Assembly (NCBI RefSeq): GCF_025950235.1
Contig: NZ_JAPDDT010000005.1
Coordinates: forward strand, 248,001-312,000
Direction: 5' to 3'
From: Luteolibacter arcticus
Lineage (GTDB): Bacteria; Verrucomicrobiota; Verrucomicrobiia; Verrucomicrobiales; Akkermansiaceae
Length of the DNA stretch: 64,000 bases
Made by a program: the position numbers and the translations under genes. Under the pieces are notes generated by a model. That model did no database searches. It had not been told where the DNA came from and saw only the letters and a program-made list of their open reading frames with translations. Below, one piece after another: positions 1-8,356 of this stretch. Within the stretch, counting starts at the first letter, position 1; every line of letters starts with the position of its first letter.

Positions 1-1127
1 GTCGGCAGTGTGATCGACCGGTCCGAACCAGCGCTTGCCACCGGCGAACCGGAGGGCGGCGTGTTGATTACCGTGAAGTTCAGTGTCGTGGGCGAACCGA
101 CCGTACCGCCGCCGCTCGCCGCGGTGAAGGGCGTCGCGACCAAGGTGTGGCTGCCCAGCGACGGCGTCCAGGGAAGGTAGTCATCTCCCGGCGCATCGCC
201 ACCGAGGGTATAGGGCGCGCTGCTCTGCGTCATGAAGTCAGCCACGCCATCGAGGCCGAAGCGCACCGAGCCAACGATCGACGGGCTGGTATCGGCGCGG
301 ACGTTGAGGTTGGCACCGGTGACCGCCAGATTGATGGTCATCCCGTTGGTGATTGGGCCGATGTCGTCATCGGTATCGGCATTCACCAGCATCAGCGTGG
401 CGATCGATTGCCCGGTGGTGCCGCCGGTGCCCGTGGAGGATTCGGGCAGCGTGGCCGATTTCGCGCTGGAGGTGGAGATCGTGGACTTCCGGAAGACGAT
501 GCGGTCGAAGTTGTATTTGATCGAGCGGCCGGAGATCGTGAGCGTGTAGGTGCCGCCGGAGACGAAGTTGTAAACCGGCCAGCGCTTGTTTGCTTCGCCG
601 CCGGCGTCGAGCTGGTCGGACCAGCCCCAGGTGGTGGGGCTGGCGCCGTAGAGCTTGGTGTTGTTCGTCAGCAGGCTGAGCGTCGCATCCTTGAGATGCG
701 TGTCGCCGGCGTTCGGGCCCGCGCCGTAGGAGTCGCCGTTGACCCGCACGTAGCAGTCGTTGTTCTTATCCGAATCCGCGCCATCGAGCCGGGCACGGGC
801 ACGCAGGTGCAGATGGTAGTAGCCGCCCTGGTTGATGCGGAACTTGTAGGTCAGCGGGGCGGTCGCGGGGCCGCCGTTGGAAGAGTTCCCCTGGAACTCG
901 AGGTGGGCGTTATTGGTGGCACCGGCGACGAAATTCGTTTCGCCCGGCTCGTAGAGTTCCCAGCGAGCGCTGCCGCTGCCGAGCGAAGACGGCGTGCGCT
1001 CCGCCTCCATCACGACGATGCCGCCGGATTCTTGATAAACGTCCGTGGAGCTGACGGGTGTGACAACGGCGTGGACGGCTGCGGGAGTGAGGAGAAGGCT
1101 GGCGAGAAGAGCTCGGAGTGGCGACAT
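1..1127 (-). CDS. Secreted carbohydrate-binding-type surface protein (3' end outside window)
   Basis: The minus strand is open from an ATG at 1127 to the window edge, about 375 codons without a stop, so the C-terminus is missing. The N-terminus is a clear signal peptide (MSPLRALLASLLLTPAAVHA). Residues about 30-165 read as a beta-sandwich with VMEAE near its start and RINQGGYYHLHLRARA in the middle, the pattern of CBM6/CBM35-like galactose-binding domains. The next part is rich in Ser, Thr and Gly and resembles a bacterial Ig or PKD-like domain. No catalytic domain is visible in the part present. It is probably an exported glycan-binding protein or the binding portion of a larger glycosidase; the missing end could hold the catalytic part. 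It lies downstream of, and on the same strand as, another secreted glycan-related protein. Confidence 0.75.
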   Translation of the reverse strand, partial: MSPLRALLASLLLTPAAVHAVVTPVSSTDVYQESGGIVVMEAERTPSSLGSGSARWELYEPGETNFVAGATNNAHLEFQGNSSNGGPATAPLTYKFRINQGGYYHLHLRARARLDGADSDKNNDCYVRVNGDSYGAGPNAGDTHLKDATLSLLTNNTKLYGASPTTWGWSDQLDAGGEANKRWPVYNFVSGGTYTLTISGRSIKYNFDRIVFRKSTISTSSAKSATLPESSTGTGGTTGQSIATLMLVNADTDDDIGPITNGMTINLAVTGANLNVRADTSPSIVGSVRFGLDGVADFMTQSSAPYTLGGDAPGDDYLPWTPSLGSHTLVATPFTAASGGGTVGSPTTLNFTVINTPPSGSPVASAGSDRSITLP

Positions 1128-1560
1128 GAGCTAGGGCTTGTTGGGAATTTTGAGGATTGAAGGACGGCGATTCGGGGATGACGGAGGGCCACGAAACCGG
1201 GTTTCGGCAGCCTTCGCATCGTTGTCACACTGGCGGTATGGGGGATTTCCCGCACTAAGCGCGCGTGTAAGGTAAAGACCTCTTAATAACTAAAAAGGTT
1301 CATTCTGCGAGGAAAAAACCCTAACATTCTCCCGTTAGCGCCCCGGAAAGCCGCGTGGTTGCTTGGTTCCGGCGGTGTGAGCGCCGGGAGATCGGACTAG
1401 GATGAATAGGATAGATAGGATGGAAAATGCCGGAGAAGCGGGGACCCGAGTCCTCAAACACTCCCGTCCATCCTATCCATCGTGGCCCCCAAAGACCCCG
1501 TTTTTCCAGTGTCCGGCTAAAGCCGAGACTACCCTGGGGCTAGACTCGCGGCCTTGGGAA
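1128..1560. other. Intergenic region between two minus-strand secreted-protein genes
   Basis: These 433 bases contain the upstream region of the CBM-like gene and the downstream region of the DUF5060 gene. The first part (about 1260-1340) is AT-richer than its surroundings and is the most likely place for the promoter of the downstream gene, though I cannot point to a convincing -35/-10 pair. Bases 1394-1481 hold a nonamer-based inverted repeat, listed separately. I see no credible ORF. Confidence 0.6.
1394..1481. repeat. Nonamer-type inverted repeat, copy 1
   Basis: The left arm (1394-1423) begins GGACTAGGATGAATAGGA and consists of degenerate 9-bp units close to GGATGAATA. The right arm (1467-1481, TCCATCCTATCCATC) is the complementary motif. 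A second copy in opposite orientation lies at 50207-50283, where the right arm reads as the reverse complement of the same GGACTAGGATG start. Two copies 49 kb apart indicate a dispersed element and not a gene-specific terminator. Confidence 0.7.
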
Positions 1561-4500
1561 TTAAGGCGTCGTAATCCGATAAAACGCCGCCGATTCCAGG
1601 GCCTCGGTGTCGAGATAATCGATCTCTCCGGTCTCCAGGCCGAGGTCGGTGGCCAAGGTCAGCCATTCCACTAGATCGATGGAACGCTGGAGGGTGTGGT
1701 TCACGCCGGGCGTGCCGAGATAGCGGAAGCGCATCACGCCCTCAGCGACCCGCTCCACAGTCGGCGGAGCGGGAGGTGCGGCGGGAGGGGGCTCGTTCAC
1801 CTGCACGGTGATCTCCGCCGTGGCGAAGCCGCCGCGGCCGTCCCCCACCGTCAGCACGAACGAATCCGGACCGAAATAGTCGATCGATGGGGTGTAGGTC
1901 AGGCCTTCCGCATCCATCACGACCTGCCCGCCTTGGGACGACGAGCCGTTCGCGATGACCGGCGTCACCGGATCGCCATCGGGATCGTAGGCTCCGGCCA
2001 GCAGCGCCGCATACGGCAGGGTCAACGGTTCATTGACCGTGGCGAGGAACGCGTAGCCGTCATAGACCGGTACCGTGTTGCCGTGGGTGGTGACCACGAG
2101 CTTCGGCCACCCGGCTTCGTCGGCCGATTCCTTCGAAACGAACGACGCTTCGCCGGACTCCGCTTCCAAGATGATCCCGTGGATGCCCGGCCCCGTGACC
2201 ATCTCGCCCAAGTCGATTTCGATGGTCTCCCCTGCTCCGACGGCCCCGCTGAAAACAGCGAGTTCCGCGCCCTTTTCCGGGGCAGTAGCCATGGAAATGC
2301 CAGCCTCGTTCCAATCGTTCGAGAGCGCCGAGAAGGCCCGCAGCGTCACCGCTTCCGCGGCCACGCCGTCGGCTTCCGTCAGCCGCAGCACCGCACCCAT
2401 GGGGTCCGCATCCAGCGCCGTGAGGTCGAACATCAGGTAAGTCCTGCGGTCGTCCAGGCGGACCGCCAGCGTCTCGCCGTTGTTGTTTTCGCCCGCGTCC
2501 GTGAAGGCGTCCTGCGATGGTGAAAAATTCCGCCGGCCGGTCAGCTCCGGCAGCTCGATGGTCACGGTGATCTCTTCGTGCGCATCCAGATCGCCGTCAT
2601 CGGCCGCCAAGCTCAAGACATAGGTGCCCGGTGCCGTGAAGGTCGCCTGAGTGGCCGCTGCCTGCGCCTGTGAGAAGGTGACGGGCTCGGGCCCGGACAT
2701 CATGATCCAGCCCACATCGAGCGCCAAGGGATCCGGCAAACCATCATCGGAAATCTCTCCTTCAAGGGATAGCGAAACCGCATTGCTGGTGAGAAAGGCC
2801 TGGCGGTCGTCCCCGGCCGTGACCGTTGGCGGGGTATTGGTCGCGCTGCCGCCGCTGGTCGATTTCACCAGCACGATCCAGTCCTGGATCGGGTCCGGAT
2901 CCGCCGGCGGGGCGCCGAGGCTGACCACGCTGCCGCCCTGGAGATCGGCCGCCGGGAGGCTGCCGCCGCTGCGGGGATTGAACCACTTCACCGAGAAATT
3001 CCCGCTCGCTGCGGAGAGATTGAGCGTGTGGGTGCCGCCCGCGCGGAGCTGGACCAGATACGTGTCCCCGGTCTTCGCGAGACAGCGGTTGCCATTGTCG
3101 CCAGCGCCGCTGACCAGCTCGTTCTGGTTGGACATCAGCTCGAAGGAAAAGTCGTTCTCCTTGAAGAAGGCCAGCGCGTGGCGGCAGTAGTCCCAGAAGA
3201 GATCCCGGCTGCGGAAGTCCTGGCAGGTCATGTCCGAGTGCGCCCACTTCGAGCCGAAGTAGAATTCGCAACCCGCGCCGCCCGCGAGGATCGTGGCCCA
3301 CAGCGCATCGCGGCGGGCGTCGGTCTGGCTGTTCCCCGGATTGCTGTCCGGCCGCAGGCTGTCGCTCGCATTGCCCGGCTCGTCGCAGCCCACCACCCAC
3401 GCCTTGCCATACTGGTCGGACCGGCGCACGTAGCGCAGCACGTTGACAAAGGTGTCGCTGAAGTTCGGCTCATTGAGCTGCAATGACATCCCGGTGAGCG
3501 GGAACTGCGGCCCCATCAGGTCGAAGTGCTGGTCGCCATTGTGAATGACGATGTGATTCTTGTAGGGATCCTGCTGCTGGAAGAACTGCGCCCACGCCAC
3601 CTTCTGGGCGGTCGAGGCGTTGTTGATCTCCTCGCCGAGGTTCCAATTCAGCGCCAGATGGTGGCTGAAGCGCGCGATCAGCTCGCGGTAGTAGAGCTTC
3701 CGCTGCGGGCCGAGGTTGCCGTTGTCGAGCAGCATCTCGTTCTCCGTCTCCTGGGTCTTGAAGTGGAGGTAGAGGCCCTTGTGGGTCGCGTGCTCGAAGG
3801 CCTTCTCCCATTGGTCCAGCCGCGACACGTCCAGCCGCAGGCGCTCGGCGTAGGTCGTGTAGGGGAAGACATTCTTGTCGTCCCCGTTGATGTTCATCGT
3901 AAGGAAGGACACGGAGTTGAGTCCCTCGGACGCCAGATAGTTCAGAGCGCCGATCAGGCCCTTGCCCTTGGTGCCCTGCCAGACCGGGTCGCCCGGCTGC
4001 CAATCCGCCACGTGGGGAGCCCAGGTTTTCACCAGCTCGTCCTTCTGGAGGTCGGTTTTGAAATCCCCGTCGAAGTCGGCGTAGGACAGCAGGTTCTCCG
4101 GCGAGTCCGTGCCCGCCTTCATGAAGTACTCCCCGGTGCCTGCGAAGCGCAGATGATGCCGCCCGACGTACTCAAGCCGCCCCTTCGCGCGGAAATCGCG
4201 GCCGGCCTTGTCGGTCGGCGCGACGGTGAATCCCCCTTGCAGGCCATCGAAATAACCGCCACTAGCCCCAGACAGAGGACTATCCGCCGTAGCCACACCC
4301 GCCCCGCTGCGGAAGGAGACGGTGTAGGTCCAGTCGCCCACCTCCGTGGGCGCGAAATGCGCACGCCAGATATTCCCGGCGCTCGACGAACTCTCCGCGG
4401 CATTTCCATCCGCGGCGTAGAAGCCCGGGACCACCATGGTCGTGCCAGTGACGGCATGGGTGAAGGTCAGGTCCAGCCGATAGTCGGTGAAAGGATTCGG

Positions 4501-4680
4501 CGTCGCCGTCTCGCCGGTGTCCGGGCCTACGAAGTCGAAGGTCAGCTTATGCCAACGCTTCAGCTCACCCTCGATCGGTAGAGCGATCCCCTGCTGGGCG
4601 TGCGCGACGACACACCCCGCGCCAAGAAAAAGCGCGATGGCCCAAGGTACAAACCGTCGATGAAGGGGGGAAAAACTCAT
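1561..4680 (-). CDS. Secreted DUF5060 / glycoside-hydrolase-like multidomain protein
   Basis: Exported protein of about 1039 residues. A GTG at 4725 would add 15 residues in front, but ATG at 4680 starts directly with a signal peptide (basic MSFSPLHRRF, hydrophobic core, cleavage near AHA-QQ), so I use it. In order: DUF5060 (about 35-125), a TIM-barrel-like putative glycosidase (about 160-520) with NWNLGEE and GCDEPG as candidate catalytic Glu motifs, a collagen-binding-type beta domain (about 530-610), an Ig/PKD-like domain, a DNRLRE/CBM96-like domain around 720-845 (TYLMFDLTAL), a cadherin-like domain (YDPDGDPV), and a verrucomicrobial C-terminal module ending AFYRITTP. The family pattern suggests hydrolysis of a complex polysaccharide outside the cell. 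The substrate cannot be told from sequence. Confidence 0.85.
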   Translation of the reverse strand: MSFSPLHRRFVPWAIALFLGAGCVVAHAQQGIALPIEGELKRWHKLTFDFVGPDTGETATPNPFTDYRLDLTFTHAVTGTTMVVPGFYAADGNAAESSSSAGNIWRAHFAPTEVGDWTYTVSFRSGAGVATADSPLSGASGGYFDGLQGGFTVAPTDKAGRDFRAKGRLEYVGRHHLRFAGTGEYFMKAGTDSPENLLSYADFDGDFKTDLQKDELVKTWAPHVADWQPGDPVWQGTKGKGLIGALNYLASEGLNSVSFLTMNINGDDKNVFPYTTYAERLRLDVSRLDQWEKAFEHATHKGLYLHFKTQETENEMLLDNGNLGPQRKLYYRELIARFSHHLALNWNLGEEINNASTAQKVAWAQFFQQQDPYKNHIVIHNGDQHFDLMGPQFPLTGMSLQLNEPNFSDTFVNVLRYVRRSDQYGKAWVVGCDEPGNASDSLRPDSNPGNSQTDARRDALWATILAGGAGCEFYFGSKWAHSDMTCQDFRSRDLFWDYCRHALAFFKENDFSFELMSNQNELVSGAGDNGNRCLAKTGDTYLVQLRAGGTHTLNLSAASGNFSVKWFNPRSGGSLPAADLQGGSVVSLGAPPADPDPIQDWIVLVKSTSGGSATNTPPTVTAGDDRQAFLTSNAVSLSLEGEISDDGLPDPLALDVGWIMMSGPEPVTFSQAQAAATQATFTAPGTYVLSLAADDGDLDAHEEITVTIELPELTGRRNFSPSQDAFTDAGENNNGETLAVRLDDRRTYLMFDLTALDADPMGAVLRLTEADGVAAEAVTLRAFSALSNDWNEAGISMATAPEKGAELAVFSGAVGAGETIEIDLGEMVTGPGIHGIILEAESGEASFVSKESADEAGWPKLVVTTHGNTVPVYDGYAFLATVNEPLTLPYAALLAGAYDPDGDPVTPVIANGSSSQGGQVVMDAEGLTYTPSIDYFGPDSFVLTVGDGRGGFATAEITVQVNEPPPAAPPAPPTVERVAEGVMRFRYLGTPGVNHTLQRSIDLVEWLTLATDLGLETGEIDYLDTEALESAAFYRITTP

Positions 4681-5078
4681 GGCAACCAATATCCAAGCTG
4701 CGCGATCCGTGCCGGATGTTTCCACAAGAGAGAAATTTCCCGTGGTTTCAAGTGGGGCGGAGCATCAATGCCACGAGCGGCCTTGCAAGCAGCATCATGG
4801 AAAAGGACATTCGGCAAGTTACGCACGTTCAATTTAGGGCGATATGCAATGTGACTCGAACTCGTAGGGACTACTTACAAGTTCGACATGGAGGTTCCGC
4901 AGAGGAAGGCAGAAGAGAAAGTTCATGGATGGGCACCCATCGCATTCCCCGTCTGTGACCTCCTGCCCTGCCTCTGTGCGCTCTGTGGAAAACTGGCCGG
5001 AACCAGAACGAAACGGCTTCAGTAAACCTGACGGAGAGGTCTTTTTTGCGGCTCGCCGCGGCGGGGCGGAGCGGTTAG
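4681..5078. other. Divergent intergenic region between the DUF5060 gene and the patatin operon
   Basis: About 400 bases separate the divergent starts at 4680 and 5079, so both promoters should lie here. A purine-rich GGAG at about 5062-5065 serves as ribosome-binding site for the patatin gene. The stretch near 4958-4992 contains a repeated CTCTGTG word (CCTCTGTGCGCTCTGTGGA), which looks like another low-complexity repeat. No convincing ORF is present. Confidence 0.5.
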
Positions 5079-6209
5079 ATGAGCGGCATCATGGAATGGA
5101 CCGCCCCCCCATCCGGTCGTGCACGGCTGCTCGCCTTCGATGGCGGCGGGATCCGCGGGCTGTTCTCACTGGAGATCGCCCGGCGGATGGAGGCGCTGCT
5201 GCGGGAAAAACACGGCCGCCCGGATGCGGTGCTCGCCGACTATTTCCACTACATGGGCGGCACCAGCACGGGGGCCATCATCGCGACCTTCCTGTCGTGG
5301 GGCCTGCCGGTGGACGAGGTGATCCGCCTCTACCGCGAGAATGCCCGGGTGATGTTCACCAAGGCCGGCCTGAGCAGCATCCACAAGCATCGCTTCGCCG
5401 GGCAGCCGATCTCGGATTTCCTCAAGGACTTCTTCGTCGAGGACGACGGCACGCCCGCGACGCTCGGCACCGCCAAGCTCCGCACGCTGCTGCTGGTGGT
5501 GACCCGCAATGCCTCCACCGGCTCGCCGTGGCCGATGTCGAACAACCCGCGGGCGCTCTACAACGACCGCTCGCAGCCGGGCTGCAATCTCGACCTGCCG
5601 CTGTGGCAAATCGTGCGCGCCAGCACCGCCGCGCCGACCTTTTTCCCGCCCGAGGTGATCGAGATCGCAGACCGGCATAGCGGGCAAACGAAGAAGCAGG
5701 TCTTCGCCTTCGAGGATGGCGGCGTGACGCCCTTCAACAATCCCTCCTACCTGCTCTACACCATGGCCACGCTGCCGGAGTACCGCCTCAACTGGCCGGA
5801 TGGAAAGGACTGCCTGAGCCTCGTTTCCGTCGGCACCGGCCGGGTGAAGACAGGCCGCGGCACGCGGATCGACGAGAACTTGCTCGGCCAGGCGAAGTCG
5901 ATCCCCACAGCCCTGATCAGCTCGGCGCAGTGGATGCAGGACCTGCTCTGCCGCCAGCACGGCGAGTGCCGCCACGGCGAGCCGCTCGACAGCGAGATCG
6001 GCGACTTGATCCGCGAGAATCCGCGCGGCGCCTTCCTCTACGCGCGCTACGATCGCACGATCGGCGAGGCGGACATGGAAGCGGCGCTGAAGGTCAGTAA
6101 GAAGGGCTTCACCCTCGACAACATCGAGCTGATGGACTTCCTCGGCGGGATGGGACGGGCGTATGCGGAGCAGGCGGTGAAGCTGGAGCACTTTGACGAT
6201 CACGAATGA
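5079..6209 (+). CDS. Patatin-like phospholipase (CapV-like)
   Basis: A 376-residue cytosolic patatin-fold lipase with all catalytic elements: the oxyanion loop DGGGIRG (21-27), nucleophile elbow GTSTG with Ser63, and catalytic Asp213 in EDGGV. The following FNNPS is also typical. Patatin phospholipases cleave acyl chains from membrane phospholipids; the compact size and DGGGIRGL start resemble the CBASS effector CapV. The ATG at 5079 has GGAG about 13 bases upstream. The stop codon overlaps the next gene by four bases (ATGA), so at least two genes are translationally coupled. The third gene of the operon encodes a SLOG-SLATT protein, which supports a role as a nucleotide-triggered membrane effector (inference). 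No CD-NTase cyclase is nearby, so this is not a standard CBASS locus. A housekeeping lipase role is the alternative. Confidence 0.88.
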   Translation: MSGIMEWTAPPSGRARLLAFDGGGIRGLFSLEIARRMEALLREKHGRPDAVLADYFHYMGGTSTGAIIATFLSWGLPVDEVIRLYRENARVMFTKAGLSSIHKHRFAGQPISDFLKDFFVEDDGTPATLGTAKLRTLLLVVTRNASTGSPWPMSNNPRALYNDRSQPGCNLDLPLWQIVRASTAAPTFFPPEVIEIADRHSGQTKKQVFAFEDGGVTPFNNPSYLLYTMATLPEYRLNWPDGKDCLSLVSVGTGRVKTGRGTRIDENLLGQAKSIPTALISSAQWMQDLLCRQHGECRHGEPLDSEIGDLIRENPRGAFLYARYDRTIGEADMEAALKVSKKGFTLDNIELMDFLGGMGRAYAEQAVKLEHFDDHE

Positions 6210-6757
6210 TGAAAACGCTGGTTCTATTCCTCGCGGTTTGGATCGCGATATCAGGCGCCCCCTTGCGCGCGCTTGATCAGAACGACACGTCATTCCGGGA
6301 GGTGTTCGAGAGAGGGAAGCCAGGGCGGCCTTACGCGAGGATCCGCATCCTGCGGGCTGTGGAGAATCCCGGCATCAAGGGTGTCCCGGTTTTCCGCGCG
6401 GAGGTCTTGGAGGACTTCGGGTCCGTCGTTCCGCTTAGGAAAGAGATCGATTTCCTTCTCACCGAGCCTTATAACGCAGGGTCGTTGGCGAAAAAATTGG
6501 TTCCCGGTTCGGAATGGTTGACTGCGTTGCACCTCGTCCACTTCGAAGGCCAACCCGTAAAAGAACTCACTGGATTCCTCCTGGGGGTGACCGGCCATTG
6601 GGGAACGCTTCTGGCGGTGAAGGACGGCGTGGTCACGGGAAACATCCTGAAAACGGGCCGATTTCCCGACGAGGGCGATGCCTTGGAATCCATCCCGCTT
6701 GGGGAGCTCCGCATGATGATGAAGACATGGAAGCAAGCAGCGGCACCAGCGCGATAG
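6206..6757 (+). CDS. Small exported protein of unknown function in the patatin operon
   Basis: A 183-residue protein with a strong N-terminal signal peptide (MMKTLVLFLAVWIAISGAPLRA) and a soluble beta-rich remainder without cysteine pairs, lipobox or further membrane segments. I do not recognise the family. Its ATG overlaps the patatin stop, and its own 3' end overlaps the start of the SLOG-SLATT gene by 31 bases, so it is firmly inside the operon. An exported partner next to a lipase and a membrane pore-type protein is unusual. It could be an accessory protein or simply a passenger gene. Confidence 0.75.
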   Translation: MMKTLVLFLAVWIAISGAPLRALDQNDTSFREVFERGKPGRPYARIRILRAVENPGIKGVPVFRAEVLEDFGSVVPLRKEIDFLLTEPYNAGSLAKKLVPGSEWLTALHLVHFEGQPVKELTGFLLGVTGHWGTLLAVKDGVVTGNILKTGRFPDEGDALESIPLGELRMMMKTWKQAAAPAR

Positions 6758-8193
6758 GGGTGATCCCGTCCACCATCGAAGCGACTCATTTCCGCCGCGT
6801 GTGGATCATCGGCTTCGCGGGGCACCGGCAGATTGCGGAGCCGGTCGCGGCGAAGGCGGCGATCGTGAAGGCGCTCCAAGAGTTCCGCGAAGGCGTGGAT
6901 GGCGTGCTCACCGGCCGGTCCAGTGCCGCGGCGGGGGCGGACCTGCTTTTCCTGGAAGCCTGCAGCGAACTCGGCCTCGCCTACAGCGTGGTGCTGCCGT
7001 TTCCCGAGGAGCGCTTCCGCGAGGACTTCGACGAGGACGAAGCCGAGTGGAGCAAGGCGAAGGCACTCATCGACGCGGCGGCGAACGTGGAAATCGCGCC
7101 CGGCAATGAAATCGCCCCCGAGGCCTACCACCTCGCCGCACGCGAGATCCTCGATGTGTGCGACGCGATGCTCTTCCTGTGGGACGGCCAAGCGGCCCGC
7201 GGCATCGGCGGCACTGCAGAGAGCGTGACCGAAGCGCGTGAACGCGGCGTGCCTCACCGGATCATCGATGCGGAGACCGCGCACATCGGGCCACTGGAAG
7301 CCCGCTCGCCGCTGCCTTGGAAGGACGAGGTCATCGCGAGATTGCCGGAAGTCGCGGGCATCCGGCCCCTGTTCGCGGAGCTCGATCGTCGGGCGGTGCG
7401 CGGGGCACCGCGGTCGCGCTGGTTTTCCGCGGGATCGATCTCGCTCAACCAATGCGCGACGGTCATCGCCGGGGTGCTGGCGGTGTTCGGCCCGGGCGCG
7501 GATCAGGCGGCAGTGGTGAAATTCGCGATTGTGGTCATCGCCGGGTGCCTGCCGTGGGTAGGTGCGCGCCTGCGTATCAACAACCAGTGGGTGGACGACC
7601 GGTTGCGGGCGGAGCTGCTGAGGTCGCTACTTGCGTCGCACGCCTTCGCCCCGCCGCTGCGGCCGTTCGCGGCGGACTTGTTCCACGACGATGCCGCCTT
7701 CCTGCGCAGCGCGGCGTGGCAAATGATCGGGCAACGCGAGTCGTGGCAGGTGGAGCGCGACCGCTATCTCAAGCAGCGGCTGGATGGCCAGATCGGCTAC
7801 CTTTCCTCGAAGGGCGAGCTGGCGGCGCAGCGGCTCAAGGTCTTCCAAACCGCATTCCGCATTGCCTCCACCGGCGCGATGCTCTTCGGCGCGGCGGCGA
7901 TTTTCAAAGGCGTCTTCAAGTGGCAGGTCCCAGCGGCCGTCGACCGGGTGCTGCTGGCATTCCTGCCGGTGGTGCTGCCCGCGATCGCGGCGTGGTGCCT
8001 GGCGATGATCCCGCTCTTCGAGCACAAGCGCCGGGCCGGGCTCTACCGCCAGATCGTGGAGCGACTGAAGGAAAAGCGCGCCGAACTGGCGGAGGCGAAG
8101 TGCTTCACCACCGCCGCCAATGTCATCGCCTCGTCCGAGCGGCTGCTGCTGACCGAGCTGTGGGAGTGGTCCGGCACGCGGGGGAGGAAGTGA
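6727..8193 (+). CDS. SLOG nucleotide-sensor domain fused to SLATT-like transmembrane effector
   Basis: About 488 residues from ATG 6727, which lies inside the end of the preceding gene; a GTG at 6760 is an alternative. Residues about 23-190 form a Rossmann-type SLOG domain: WIIGFAGHR (GHR at 32-34), a Gly/Ala loop SSAAAGAD, VVLPFPEE, MLFLWDG and GGTAESV, the expected ligand-binding motifs of this superfamily. The rest has two pairs of hydrophobic segments (about 235-290 and 375-430) around a charged block containing RLRAELLRS, typical of SLATT (2TM, DUF4231-like) proteins, here apparently as a tandem. SLOG domains are predicted to bind nucleotides or nucleotide derivatives and SLATT to form membrane pores (published comparative genomics). 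Next to a patatin lipase it suggests a two-effector membrane-attack module. The function is inference. Confidence 0.82.
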   Translation: MEASSGTSAIGVIPSTIEATHFRRVWIIGFAGHRQIAEPVAAKAAIVKALQEFREGVDGVLTGRSSAAAGADLLFLEACSELGLAYSVVLPFPEERFREDFDEDEAEWSKAKALIDAAANVEIAPGNEIAPEAYHLAAREILDVCDAMLFLWDGQAARGIGGTAESVTEARERGVPHRIIDAETAHIGPLEARSPLPWKDEVIARLPEVAGIRPLFAELDRRAVRGAPRSRWFSAGSISLNQCATVIAGVLAVFGPGADQAAVVKFAIVVIAGCLPWVGARLRINNQWVDDRLRAELLRSLLASHAFAPPLRPFAADLFHDDAAFLRSAAWQMIGQRESWQVERDRYLKQRLDGQIGYLSSKGELAAQRLKVFQTAFRIASTGAMLFGAAAIFKGVFKWQVPAAVDRVLLAFLPVVLPAIAAWCLAMIPLFEHKRRAGLYRQIVERLKEKRAELAEAKCFTTAANVIASSERLLLTELWEWSGTRGRK

Positions 8194-8200
8194 CGGGGGA

Positions 8201-8340
8201 CCCGGGAGCGCCGGTCTTCCGACCGGCCGAATGGGCCCTAAAAAGCAGACAGAAATCGAGAAGCCCCCGGGAATGGATTCGCTAAGGAGGAGTGGGCATC
8301 CGAGGACCATTCAGCCGGTCTGAAGACCAGCGCTCCCGGG
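8201..8340. repeat. Long inverted-repeat element with hairpin arms
   Basis: Arms 8201-8234 and 8307-8340 are near-perfect reverse complements (34 bases, 3 mismatches by eye). Each arm contains its own short hairpin (CCGGTC-ttcc-GACCGG on the left). About 72 bases lie between the arms. The element fills the gap between the converging ends of the SLOG-SLATT gene and gmk, so it may end transcription from both sides, but its structure resembles a MITE or REP-type dispersed palindrome. Confidence 0.8.
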
Positions 8341-8356
8341 ACAAGCCCTCTCCCCT

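Noticed and set aside
147..1160. 337-codon plus-strand ORF at the left end
   Set aside because: It is the antisense shadow of the secreted CBM-like gene; its product is Arg/Gly/Val-rich without structure, while the minus strand has a signal peptide and domain pattern.
4716..4958. 80-codon ORF in the divergent region before the patatin operon
   Set aside because: No ribosome-binding site, no recognisable motif, and it overlaps low-complexity repeat-like sequence.
5079..8193. Classification of the patatin operon as CBASS
   Set aside because: No CD-NTase, HORMA/TRIP13 or E1/E2/JAB genes are present, so only similarity of the effector can be claimed.
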